Of a stretch of DNA of 64,000 nt, positions 32,542 to 43,591 are shown one piece after another. The notes beneath the pieces were generated by a model that was not told where the DNA came from, did not search any database, and worked only from the letters and a program-made list of their open reading frames with translations. The stretch spans positions 78,127,871-78,191,870 of the forward strand of contig CAKMRJ010005745.1 in assembly GCA_928212115.1 (NCBI GenBank), written 5' to 3'. This DNA is from Lactuca virosa. Lineage: Eukaryota > Streptophyta > Magnoliopsida > Asterales > Asteraceae. The position numbers were made by a program, and so were the translations under genes. Each line of letters begins with the position of its first letter. Within the stretch, counting starts at the first letter, position 1.

Positions 32542-33585
32542 AGAAGAAGTGAGAATGTGGAGCAGGGAAAGATAAACTTGATCATGGGAAATAGGAAAGC
32601 TTCACTTGTCACCAAGATAGGAGTTTATTCCTTATTGCTAAATAGTGGGTTTACGTTAGATTTGAATAAATGTTATTATTCGCCAGAAATGGCATGAAAT
32701 GTTATTTCCTTTCATAGATTATATAAACAAGGTTTTATCTTTTATTTTGATAATAATAATGGTGGTATTGATGCTTTCTTTAATAATGTTCTTTATTTTA
32801 AAGCATTACCTTGTGATGGTGTGTATGAAACTGTATCTGTTGTAGATAACCTAGGAAATAATGTATTGTGTATTGACTCTTCCACTAGCTTAGATAAAGC
32901 ATCTTTATGGCATTGTCGTCTTGGACATGTAAGCAAAAAACGCATAGGCCAACTCCAAAAGGATGGAGTCTTGGAGTCATTTGACCTAAAGTCGGATGAT
33001 AGTTGTGAATCTTCTTTTCTTGGTAAAATGACATAGTCACCTTTTACTGGCACATGTGCTAGGGGTGAAGGTTTGTTGGACCTCATACACACAGATGTGT
33101 GTGGACCCTTCAGAACCGCCACAAGAGATGCTAATCGCTTCTATGTGACTTTTACTGATGATTTTAGTAGATATGGATATGTCTACTTAATCAAGCATAA
33201 GTCAGAAACCTTTGAAAAGTTCAAAGAGTTTAAGCAAGAAGTGGAGAATCAGTTGGGCAGGAACATTAAGATGCTTCGATCCGATCGAGGTGGTGAGTAT
33301 CTTAGTTCAGAGTTCCTCGACTATCTCAAGGAATGTGGGATTGTCTCACAATTGACACCTCCTAGGACACCTCAGTTGAATGGTGTAGCTGAGAGGCGCA
33401 ATCGGACCTTGTTGGACATGGTTCGTTCCATGATGAGTCGAGCTTCGCTACCAATCTCATTTTGGGGGTATGCCTTAGAGACTGCCGCCCATATACTTAA
33501 TCTAGTCCCTACAAAGAAGGTTGCCAAAACACCTCACAAGATGTGGACTGGAAAAGTTCCCAATCTAGACCACATCAAGATTTAG
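32488..33585 (+). pseudogene. copia2 protease remnant and integrase
   Basis: The protease active site, normally DTG, reads YTG (PYTGFG), so the catalytic Asp is lost. Stops follow near 32697 and 33036. The pre-integrase zinc segment (WHCRLGHVSKKRI) is at about 32908-32950. The integrase core is open at 33073-33585, with HTDVCGPF, LRSDRGGEY and the N-G-V-A-E-R-R-N motif, that is, all three acidic residues. The frame ends at a TAG (33583-33585) where another codon is expected, and readable sequence continues to 33770. Confidence 0.9.
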
Positions 33586-33769
33586 CGTTGCGAGGATTTC
33601 GTGAGACGCGAGACTCACAATAAGCTCGAACCCCGAAGCGAGAGGTGTATTTTCATCGGCTACCCACAAAAATCCTTTGGTTACATCTTTAACAGACCCA
33701 GTGATAATGTGGTCTTTGTAGCAAGAAGAGGAGTCTTTCGATAGAGAGAATTCATAAGCCAAGGAGACA

Positions 33770-35473
33770 GTGAGAGGCAAATTGACCTTGAGGAAATTCA
33801 AGAGTCAAGTGGTGAAGGAACCTCAACCTCTGAGGCGTTCCACCAAAGTTAGGAATGCACCTGAGCATTATTATGGTTTCCATATTACTATAGAAGGTGA
33901 TATGCTTATCAGTGATAACATACTGGTAAATCTGGATGAGCCTAACAGCTACACGGAAGCCATGGCAGGCCCTGAGGCTGCTAAATGGAAAGAGGCTATG
34001 GATAGCGAGATACAGTCCATGTATGACAATCAAGTTTGGAACTTGGTTGACAATGTACCTAATCGTAAGACAGTTGGGTGCAAATGGATCTTCAAGAAGA
34101 AGACCGACATGGATGGTAATGTACACACTTACAAGGCACGACTGGTTGCAAAGGGTTATTCTCAAACTCCGGGAGTTGATTATGATGAGACCTTCTCACC
34201 AGTGGCCAAGATTAAGTCTATTAGGGTTCAGTTAGCCATTGTTGCATTTCATGACTATGAAATATGGCAAATGGATGTCAAAACCGCTTTCCTTAATGGA
34301 AAGTTGGCTGAAGATGTTTACATGGTTCATCTAGAGGGTTTTGAGAAATCCATCTATGGATTGAAACAAGCACCTCACAGATGGAATCTTTGTTTCGATG
34401 AGAAAGTCAAAGAGTTTGGCATTTCGAGATGCGAAGATGAATCTTGTGTATATGTCAAGGCTAGTGGGAGTATAGTTAGCTTTTTGGTATTGTATGTGGA
34501 TGACATACTACTCATAGGAAATGACATCCCAACCTTGCAGGAAGTAAAGTCCTGGCTTGGGAAGTGTTTCGCTATGAAGGACCTTGGAGAAGCTGCCTAT
34601 ATCCTAGGGATAAGGATTTTGAGAAACAGGAGTAAAAGACTAATTGGACTTAGTCAAAGCACCTATGTTGACAAAGTGTTGAAAAGGTTCAACATGCACA
34701 ACTCCAAGAAAGGTGAGTTACCTATCCAGTGTAATGCCAGACTGAGTAAAACTCAGAGTCCGAGTACAGAGGCTGAGATAGCTGAGATGAGTCGAGTACC
34801 ATATGCTTCCGCTGTAGGCTCGATCATGTATGCTATGACTTGTACTCGTCCTGATGTTGCCTTTGCTTTGAGCATGGTCAGCAGATATCAGGGGAATCCT
34901 GGCAAGGCTCACTGGACAGCGGTAAAGAATATTCTCAAGTACCTGCGAAGGACTAAGGACTGGGTCCTTACCCTTGGTGGGAGTGATGACTTGAAAGTAA
35001 CAGGGTATAGTGATGCTAGCTTTCAGAATGACAGGGATAATTTCCGCTCTCTGTCGGGCTGGGTCTTTACCCTAAATGGAGGGGCAATTACTTTGAAAAG
35101 TTCCAAGCAAGATACAGTGGCGGATTCCACTTGTGAATCAGAGTATATAGCAGCAAGCAAGGTTATATGGCTAAAGAACTTCATCGGAGACCTTGGAGTT
35201 GTACCAGCTATAAAGGAACCAATGGAGATTTTCTGTGACAGCAATAGTGCGGTTGTCTTAGCCAAGGAACCAAGAGATCATGGGAGATCCAGACACATTG
35301 ACAGAAAATATCACTTCATCAGACATCGAATAGAAGAAGGAATCCTCGTGGCAAAGAGGGTATCATCGGATGAGAACCCAGCAGATCCCCTCACGAAGGG
35401 ACTGACTCGGGTTAAGCATCTCCAGCATGCTCAGAGCATAGGGCTGAAGGATGATATTAGTTTTAGTAGTTAG
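33770..35473 (+). pseudogene. copia2 reverse transcriptase and RNase H
   Basis: 567 codons. RT has WKEAMDSEIQSM, KARLVAKG, VDYDETFSPV, QMDVKTAFLNG and the catalytic YVDD (in VLYVDDILLIG). RNase H has GYSDASF, the ADSTCESEYIA segment and the C-terminal HIDRKYHFIR. Between EGF and KSIYGLKQ about 15 residues usual for copia RTs are missing without a frameshift, which probably damages the enzyme. The frame ends in DDISFSS, as expected for a complete C-terminus. Confidence 0.93.
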
Positions 35474-36310
35474 ATAATCTTGAAATTTGTAAAATATAAT
35501 TGACATTTGATGATAAATAAAACCTGTTATTTATGAGTAAAGTGTTGCTATCTCTTGTCAATCGTTTACTATTATTTCTTTTTGCATGTTTTGACTTCCA
35601 GAATAATTATGTTATGGTATATATCATATTATTCAAACTCTCCACAGTCGGTCATATGATGGAAGTAGATATGAATCAAGACTGTCATGGGTTGGCTTGT
35701 AGAGGTCTAAGATGTTAGACAAAGCGGGGCTACAACACTCATGCGTGCTCATAAGTTCTGAGTATTGGATTCAACCCACGCTCACTGGTATCACTTCATG
35801 GAATTTATCTCGAGTGATCGTGAGACGGTAATATCATATAAGTCTTCAAACCTAGAGATATGATTTGTTGCCTATGAGTTGGTTATGCATTGATTGCATG
35901 AAAAAGCATTGGTAAGTCGATGTTATAAATCGTGCCTTTGTGTGTAATTCAACAAGTAGTAGAGCAAACATATGAGTCGAAGTTTATATGTTCCTTCTAG
36001 GATTAGAAGCGATATATGGGCCCCTCGATGATTTTGTTTTGACCTATGTATCTGGCCCGGTCAGAACTAAATTGATGTGTTCAGTTAAGTTCTATGTCAA
36101 ACAAATCGGAAATCGGGAAACAAATGCTGGACAATAAGCAAGACCATGTTCCATGTATTTGTTCGACTGATATCTAGAACAAAGGATTATATGATCACTT
36201 ATCTAAAATGGCGCTTCATAGTTCAACAGAGTTTTAAGAGCTACGATTGTTGATCGGTTCCTGAAGTCATACTTGCAACTATAGTTATTAGACTTATCCA
36301 AGTGGGAGAC
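35474..36310 (+). other. copia2 3' non-coding region with PPT
   Basis: No ORF. It matches the same interval of copia1 (about 5080-5847). It ends with the purine-rich aagtgggagac against the LTR. Confidence 0.75.
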
Positions 36311-37077
36311 TGTTGGATATAGTGTCTAAGTCCATAACTAAATTTGGTATGTACTTGACCCGACCCGGCATGGTCCATTTGGGTTGCACTTCACCCGAAC
36401 AATTTATGGATAATCTTTTGAGAATAGTATAAGTTATGATTTATTAATATATTATAAGTTCTAATATATTATATAAAATCATATTATTTAATTAGTGTTG
36501 ATCTATAATTAATCTAGAATTAATTTAGAGATCAAAAGTATGACTAATTAAATATGGGCTCTTGCATTTATATAGTGTGGGCTAATGCTTTGTTTGGAAT
36601 GGGCTAGGCTTGCATGGAAAGTCCATGGATACTCCATGGAGCTTTAACCCATGGATCTCATGGAAATGAAAAGACATGGGTATTAGGGTTTACATGTATG
36701 TAACCCTAATCCACCACACTATATAAAGGAGGCTTTGGTTCTTGAAATCATACTAGTTGATGTGTGTAAACTAAGAGGGCCGATTTCAAGAAGGTTGTAG
36801 CTATTCTCTCAAGTTTTCCAAGTTTGTGGTGATTTGTGACTTCCATTTGAGGCATCCACATTATTGGTGCTAGGCTCTCAAACTCCAAGCAATCAACTAC
36901 TACTACAAGGCAAGTAATTCTACTAGCTTTATTTGATTCAAGTATCTCATGCCATGCTAGTTAGGATAAGAACCTTGGAAAAATAATTATTTGCATGTAT
37001 CTTAGTCAAACATAGATCCAAGGTTTCTAGGGTTGCATGTACACCATAGGAGTGTTAGAATGCTCATTAACCCATCA
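36311..37077 (+). repeat. copia2 3' LTR (767 bp)
   Basis: tgttggatatag to cccatca. The TATA box (actatataaagg) is at about 36718-36729. Confidence 0.92.
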
Positions 37078-37468
37078 AGAACAGCATGCTAGTACTAGGC
37101 TAAGGATCTTCAGAAATTGCATGATAGAATTGCCTGATTGCATGATGCCTGCTAGCCTAGGGTTTTCCTTATATGAGATTGACATAATTACTATAGCTTA
37201 TTAGTGTATGCATCACATTTATACATAATTAAGATCTTATAGCCTGAGAATGTTTCATTTTTCCTTATGCTATGTTCTTGTTTGGTTGGGAGCTTAGGGT
37301 AGGATTGGATATTTGAAAGTCTGTGGGGTCCATCGTTATATATGGCTAGCATACACTAATGATGCAGGGTTGGTGGAAGTTTCATAGACGGGTGGTTGTG
37401 TGATGGTTGTGAGTTGGTACCCGGACTGTTATGAGGAGTATCTGATTTTTTTCGGCATGTTTTTCAGC

Positions 37469-38758
37469 ATGGTGGTTACACGACGATTTCTGACTGGATC
37501 CGGGTCAGGATCAGGAGATGGCGGACAGGAGGTGCCGACAGTGCCCGAGACTATTGGCCAGATGAGGCCAGATGAGATGGATGACAGGATCCGGGAGATC
37601 CTGCATAATGAGGTTGCTGCTATGTTCCGGGCTCAGTTGTCGGAGATGTTTGGGTCAATCAAGACCGCCATGGTAGAGTATTTCAATGATCGCTATGCAG
37701 CCCTCACTGAGGCGGTTGCCACCGCAGCCACATCAGCTGTATCGGTGGCAGGGTTGGGAGCCAGTCGAGGCTTCCACCACCGGAACTTTGATAATACGAA
37801 GCCCCCGACTTTTGATGGGATACAGGACCCTATCATAGTCATGAGGTGGTTGTCGGACATCAATGGATGCTTTTTCACATGTTCCTGCCCGACTGACCAG
37901 AAGGTCAGGTGTGCCCTGAACATGCTGAGGTCCCGGGCGAAGGACTGGTGGAGGTTGATGACAGGGTCTTATTCGGATGAGCAGAGAGCTGAAGTTTCTT
38001 GGGATCGGTTTAGGGAGTTGTTTTGCTCCCACTACATTCCACGAGTTAAGCATGAGCGGCTAGCTCAGGAGTTCTTGGAGTTGAGACATGGTACGGAGTC
38101 GGTGACGGAGATCACCCGTATGTTCACTGAGAGGGCGATGTTCTGCCCGGAGTTTGCTTCCGAGCAGGCTCAGATGACGCGTTATCTGAGCATGCTCAAG
38201 ACTGATATTAGACAATTTGTTGCTACCCAACGATGTGATACGTTGCTGGACTTACAGGAGGCTGCTAGGCGGCGTGAGCTGGAGATTAAGTTACAGTTGC
38301 GAGAGCAGAGGCAGGCCCCGGTGCAGTCGCAGCCGGTGCCGAAGCGGTCCAAGACCGCTGATTCTAGGGTTGGAGGTCAGGGAGGCCGCACTTGTGAGAA
38401 GTGCGGGAAGGGTCATACCGGAGTTTGTAAGTCCGGTGGTGTGTGCCGCAAGTGCGGAAAGGAGGGGCATTATACGAGGGATTGTCGCCAGTTGGCCCCG
38501 GTTCAGGACGTGACAATTTGTTATCACTGCCATCAGGTTGGTCACGTGAAGGCCAACTGTCCACGGCTTGTTGCAAGACCGGTGAAGGATCCAGCACCGA
38601 CTACATTGAGGATTACTGGCAGGGGTCAGGGTGGAGCAGAGCCTCTGAGGGCTCAGGGACGTGCCTCCCAGCTTACAGCAGAGGAGGTCAGGACAGCGCC
38701 AGATGCGGCTGCTAGTATGTTTCTATCTTTTATCTTATTGTTTATGATTATATTGTGA
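37469..38758 (+). CDS. Gag of element A
   Basis: The start MVVTRRFLTGSGSGSG at 37469 matches B's start MAITRRF, so upstream in-frame ATGs (from 37400) are not preferred. The protein has a Gly/Ser-rich N-terminus, then the gag core (FDNTKPPTFDG, MRWLSDINGCFF, AKDWWRL, WDRFRELFCSHY, EFLELRHGTESVTEI). It ends with CEKCGKGHTGVC and two CCHC knuckles, CRKCGKEGHYTRDC and CYHCHQVGHVKANC. It stops within a few residues of where protease would begin (DAAASMF then an unrelated hydrophobic tail). Gag would form the particle and bind element RNA. The frame is intact, unlike B's. Confidence 0.88.
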   Translation: MVVTRRFLTGSGSGSGDGGQEVPTVPETIGQMRPDEMDDRIREILHNEVAAMFRAQLSEMFGSIKTAMVEYFNDRYAALTEAVATAATSAVSVAGLGASRGFHHRNFDNTKPPTFDGIQDPIIVMRWLSDINGCFFTCSCPTDQKVRCALNMLRSRAKDWWRLMTGSYSDEQRAEVSWDRFRELFCSHYIPRVKHERLAQEFLELRHGTESVTEITRMFTERAMFCPEFASEQAQMTRYLSMLKTDIRQFVATQRCDTLLDLQEAARRRELEIKLQLREQRQAPVQSQPVPKRSKTADSRVGGQGGRTCEKCGKGHTGVCKSGGVCRKCGKEGHYTRDCRQLAPVQDVTICYHCHQVGHVKANCPRLVARPVKDPAPTTLRITGRGQGGAEPLRAQGRASQLTAEEVRTAPDAAASMFLSFILLFMIIL

Positions 38759-39579
38759 ATTTTTCTTCCATCCCTTTCTACATATGTCATAGCGACATAG
38801 GAGAGTTTGAGGAATTTAGTATCGAGGGGTTGTAGACGGTTAGTATCCAGGGGTGTTGGTGATCAAAAGTTAGGATATAGGATCTCTGTTCCAGGACTAG
38901 TAGCTGTGAATCAGAGAAGCAGAAGTGTTTAGCTGGGATTCGGGTTTCTTTTGAAGTTTGGTTGCACCATGACGGAAGGGTTGTTCTGCGGATGTTCTTC
39001 ACTCTAGGGTTAATCGATCTATAGATAAGGATGATAATACCCAGTAGGGACGATTAAGCTGTGTTGGTTTCACCGTCAGTAGGTAGTAGCTAGTGTCCCA
39101 AGTGGGGGAGAATTGGAAATTCTTAGATGAAGGAGCGGTCATTGAGGGTTCTGTTAGCTGTCGGGGTTAGACAATACTTTCAGCAGGTATGCGGGTTACT
39201 TAGCGCATGTGGTAGGTGTGCAGGTCAGGGATCGGGCGACAGCTTTTCGAGTGGGTGGACGATCGACATGAAGCCTAGGGTTAGGTCGGGGTTATGGTCC
39301 GCAGAATGGATCAGGAGTTCGAAGTCCCAAGAGGGTGAGAACAGGCTGCATGGGAGAGAGAGCACCAGGAGGGGGTGGCCGAGGGTGACGCTCAACGGTT
39401 TAGAGCGGTCCGAATAGACTGAAGCTCGGTGGGGCGTACCAGTCAGGCCGAAGGGCTCCGGTCCAGACAGGGTCCAGAACACCCGAGAGGCGGGTCCAGA
39501 CATGCTGAAACTGAACTGGTTCGTCCAGATAGGCTGAAGGCCTGGTGATGCGGTCCAGTCATGCTGCAGACTCTGTTGG
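38759..39579 (+). other. A internal non-coding region, left part
   Basis: No pol ORF. It is alignable by eye to B's post-gag region (43592-44410), including the ggtcc/ctgaaggc repeats at 39400-39575. It ends at the B insertion site gttgg (39575-39579). Confidence 0.75.
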
Positions 39580-39640
39580 TGTAACATCCCAAGTTCAGAA
39601 GCAAGAGTCCGGGGGTGTAAAGTGTAACTTGGAAAGGGTG

Positions 39641-39741
39641 GACTCGGCGAGTTGGAGCTGTAACTCGTCGAGTCGGAGCGTGTGTAGATCACGTGATTAA
39701 GTGGCCTGACTCGCCGAGTCGGCGGCTGGACTCGACGAGTC
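39641..39741 (+). promoter_or_regulatory. Four GACTCG-N-CGAGTC inverted repeats before the B TATA box
   Basis: At 39641-39653, 39662-39674, 39708-39720 and 39729-39741 the centre base is G, T, C and A in turn. Arms are perfect except for one outermost base in the first two. They lie about 40 bp before tatttaaa. Regulatory function is inferred from position. Confidence 0.6.
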
Positions 39742-40332
39742 AGTGCTGGAAGAGGAAAACCCTAATCTTAGGGTTTGCACCCTATTTAAAGGACTTAATG
39801 TCCTCCCCTCAGCCCCCTTAGCACCCTTTGAGATCCAGAAACCCTAAATTCGTGTGTGAGAGTCCTTAGGAAGCAAATTGGAGCTTGGATAAGTGATTTG
39901 TGGAGAGATCTTGAAGATCAAGGAGCTTGGATCAAGGAGATTTGTGGAGATTCGGTCTATTCTTCAGTGGGATGTCGTTTTGGAGGTAATGAATCGTTAT
40001 CCTTGGCTTTCTCCTTTCTAGATCCATCTTTCACGGAGTTTTAGGGTTTGTTTGGAGATAATATGATGAGATCTTGGTGCATGAGTTAGATCTGGAGCTG
40101 AAACTCCAGATCTGAGTTCTATTTGGATCATACATGCAGAAAGCCCTTTTAGTTGCTATGCAAAAGCCTTTCCCTATGAGTTAAGTTCCTTTCTAGCATG
40201 GTTTTTGGAATTATGGGACATGAAGCACATAAAGGTGGCAACTTTATGTTGCTAATGCACTCTAGGGATCCATATCTATTGTTTGGAGCAAAGGTTAGTT
40301 CTGTATCTCTCGTATATGGGAATGCACGTATG

Positions 40333-40735
40333 AACTCGGCGAGTCTGGAAGATGACTCGGCGAGTTGGGCCAGGGTTTCATGTATTGAGTCGCGTAGTGA
40401 CTCGGCGAGTCGCATGGGTGACTTGGCGAGTCATATGATGATGAGCTTGGACTCGACGAGTTGGAAGAACAACTCGGCGAGTCTGATGAAGGTTGCTGTG
40501 GACTCGGCAAGTCTGTTCTTGGACTCGGCGAGTCACGACGCAGAACCCCCAACCTCTTCTGGTTAGACTCAGAGTAGTGAGTTGAGTGGTGACTCAGTGA
40601 GTCAGTCAGGTTAAGACTCAGAGATTGTTGAACTCGACGAGTCATGGGGTGACTCGGCGAGTTGAGTCGTGTTATGAGAGTTTCCTGAGTTTAGGAACTC
40701 GACGAGTCAATGGGCTGACTCGGCGAGTAGGATCA
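40333..40735 (+). repeat. Cluster of GACTCG-N-CGAGTC inverted repeats downstream of the B TATA box
   Basis: About thirteen copies, perfect or with one or two changes, spaced 15-60 bp. One pair (gactcagtgagtc, near 40590) has both arms changed yet still complementary. Confidence 0.85.
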
Positions 40736-41785
40736 ATCAGGATGGTGGACTTTGACCAGTTTGACCTTCAGGGGTATTATGGTAATTTTTGGATATTTAT
40801 GTCCTTGGATCATTGATGATGATAGGTGTTGAAGTTGGAGGCAGTGCTTCGGGTTTGTGCTTTCGTGATTTGGTTCGGCAGATTCAAGGTCAGTTATCCT
40901 CACTATATCAACAGGGTCTAAGGCACCAAGGCCGGCCCTTTATCGGATGGGAATCCGGGTATTTATTGATATGTATTGATTTGCTATGTCTGCATCCTGG
41001 TAATTAGGATGGTATTATGTTAGTGACCTGGTTGAGGTCGGTATCCTGGTATATAGGGTAATGTTATGTTAGTGACCTGGTTAAGGTCGGTATCCTGGTA
41101 TATAGGGTAATGTTATGTTAGTGACCAGTTAGGTCAGTATCCTGGTTAGGATGTTGTTATGCTGTTTGATCTGATAGATCGGTTTGTCTGGGGATTATTA
41201 TGTGATTGACTGTTTTATGTGCACATGGTGGTTTGACTGAGGTTGGGTTGAGCAGGTCCTGCTTTGTGCTGTAGGCCAACATACCCAGGGCGGACAGGAT
41301 AGACCGTAGGCCCAGCGAGTGGTCCGGATAGGCTGAAGGCCCCAGGAGGGCGGTCCAGACGTGACGAGGCTCGGGGAGTGGACCATACCGACTGAAGGCC
41401 CGGTGCGGGCGGACCAGTCATACTGTAGACTCAGAGAGTGGACCAGGTGGACTGAAGTCCCGGTGCGGGCGGACCAGTCACACTGTAGACTCGATATGCA
41501 TGGTTGTTATGTATTATGATATTATTTGATATGTGTATGGTTATGTGGTTGTTATTTTGGGGGTAACTCACTAAGTTTTCGGGCTTACAGTTTCAGTGTA
41601 TTGTTTAAGGTACTTTAGGAGATCGTGGAAAAGCGAAGGCGTGATCGTACCGCTCCTCATTTTTATGTTGATGTTTCTGGGATACTCTAATAATAAACTA
41701 ATTGAGAACCTTTTTGTAATAATTAATGGATTTGTGTTGTTTTCGAAATGTTTAAATTGGTTGGAAAATTTTGGTTGTTACAAGT

Positions 41786-41797
41786 TGGTATCAGAGC
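41786..41797 (+). other. B primer binding site
   Basis: tggtatcagagc three bases after the LTR end: initiator-Met tRNA type. Confidence 0.88.
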
Positions 41798-42319
41798 CTT
41801 GGTTTGAGTGAATTGGAGTAACATTCGTGTGAATCCAGTCTCAAATCAAGGAGGGATTTTCAAAATTGTTTTCAAAAGGTTTTCAAAATAAGTAAAGGAG
41901 GATGCAGAGGGTACGATCAGCCAGAGCCAGTAAGTAACCCCAAAATACCATACAAGTTATTTGATTATGTGATATGTTAGAGCAGCATGTTAGTACTAGG
42001 CTAGGGATCTTCAGGAATTGCATGATAGAATTGCCTGATTATGTGATGCCTACTAGCCTAGGGTTTTCCTTATTTAAGATATTCAGCTTTCCTCTAGGAG
42101 CGAGGATTGAGCGTGTGTGTGTGTATATATGGTTAGAGTGCTGTGGTGATACTTGAGACAAATATGGGTAGGTGTGGAAGGTAGTATGGGCCCGTACTAC
42201 TGAAAGCACAGGACCCATACCCGTATCAAGGAAGTTACAACCCTCTAGGGTGTCGGTTATGAGATAGTTCCCCGGGCGGGTATGTGATGTGTCTAAGGGT
42301 CTTGTTGGTGTATTGCAGT

Positions 42320-43591
42320 ATGGCGATTACGAGACGTTTCGGGGCAGGATCAGGTTCGGGATCGGGATCAGGAGAGGGTGGTCAGGATGGACCAGTACCA
42401 CCCGAGGTCATTGGTCAGATGAGTACAGATGAGTTGGATGCCAGGATTCTAGAGATCCTGCATGATGAGGTTGCTGCCATGTTCAGGGCTGAGTTGCCAG
42501 ATATGTTTGGGTCGATCAAGACCGCCATGGTTGAGTACTTTGATGAGCGATATGCAGCTCTTGCGGAGACAGCTGCCGTGGAAGCTGCAGCGGCTGTAAC
42601 AACGGCAAGAGGAGGAGCCGGTCAAGGTTTTCAGTATCGGGACTTCGATAATACGAAGCCCCCTACCTTTGATGGAGTTCAGGATCCGGTCATTGCAATG
42701 AGATGGTTGTCAGATGTGGAGGGTTGTTTCTTCACGTGTTCATGCCCTGCGGATCAGAGGGTGAGGTGTGCTCTGAACCTTTTGAGGCTCGGGGCGAAGG
42801 ATCGGTGGAGGTTGAATACGGGATCTTATTCTGATGCGCAGCGGGCTGCGTTTACGTGGGATCAGTTTCGGGAAATGTTTAGTACTCGTTATGTTCTGCG
42901 GGTTGAGAGAGAGAGGTTGGCTCAGGAGTTCTTGGAGCTAAAGCAGGATTCAGAGACGGTGACGGAGATCACCAGGATGTTCACTAAGAGGGAGATGTTT
43001 TTCCTGGAGTTTTCTTCGGAGCAGGCTCATATGTCCCGATATCTGAGTATGCTCAAGAGGGATATCCGGCAGTTTGTGTCCACGCTGAGATGTGATACCT
43101 TGTTAGAGTTGCAGGAGGCCGCCAAGCGGCGTGAGTTGGAGATTGAGTTGCAGTTGTGAGAGCAGAGGCAGGCCCCGGTGCAGTCGCAGTCGGCGCCGAA
43201 ACGGTCCAAAACCGTTGACTCTAGGGTTGGAGGTCAGAGCAGCCACACTTGTGAAAAGTGTGGGAAGGGTCATGCCGGAGTTTGCCGATCTGGTGGTGCG
43301 TGTCGCAAGTGCGGGAGAGAGGGGCATTATGCGAGGGATTGTCGTCAGTCGGCCCCGGTGCAGGATATGAGGATTTGTTATCATTGCCATCAGGTTGGAC
43401 ACCTGAGGGCCAACTGTCCACAGCTTGATGCAAGACCGGTGCAGGCTCCAACACCGGCCAATTTGAGGATTACGGGCGGGGGTCAGCGTGGAGCGGAGCC
43501 TCCGAGGGCTCAGGGACGCGTTTTCCATCTTATAGCAGAGGAGGCCAGGGCGGAGCCAGATACAGTTGCGGGTATGTTTCCATCTTGTTAA
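42320..43591 (+). pseudogene. Gag of element B, one nonsense codon
   Basis: Starts MAITRRFGAGSGSG at 42320. The gag core is present (FDNTKPPTFDG, MRWLSDVEGCFF). TGA at 43157-43159 replaces the CGA (Arg) that A has at the same place, a C-to-T change in a CG pair. After it the same frame runs on to 43591 with CEKCGKGHAGVC, CRKCGREGHYARDC and CYHCHQVGHLRANC. It ends GMFPSC, at the same gag/protease boundary as A. WWRL of A is RWRL here. Without readthrough the product lacks its zinc knuckles. Confidence 0.92.

Larger units (their letters stand above)
29688..37077 (+). mobile_element. Ty1/copia element copia2, 5' LTR truncated
   Basis: Residual 5' LTR (29688-30050), PBS, leader, broken gag-pol in copia order (gag, protease, integrase, RT, RNase H), PPT and a full 3' LTR (36311-37077). 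The missing 403 bp of the 5' LTR were lost with the end of A's 5' LTR. It lies in A's leader: the sequence right after 37077 matches B's leader at about 41982. Confidence 0.93.
39580..41782 (+). repeat. B 5' LTR (2203 bp)
   Basis: tgtaacatcccaagttcag to ttggttgttaca. It has four inverted repeats before the TATA-like tatttaaa (39783-39790), about a dozen more at 40333-40735, a 49-bp unit repeated three times near 41021-41160, and the ctgaaggc minisatellite at 41280-41490. The donor-like site reads GTCAGT instead of GTGAGT and the acceptor TTTAAG instead of TTTCAG in this copy. Confidence 0.92.

Noticed and set aside
40198..40645. Ser-rich frames on both strands (DSASW, DSPSH repeats)
   Set aside because: Translations of the GACTCG-N-CGAGTC cluster. 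A near-palindromic repeat opens frames on both strands by composition.
39641..40735. Possible CRISPR-like array (short repeats with unique spacers)
   Set aside because: Repeat length is 13 bp with irregular spacing, copies vary, and the context is a plant LTR. CRISPR arrays do not occur in plant nuclear genomes.
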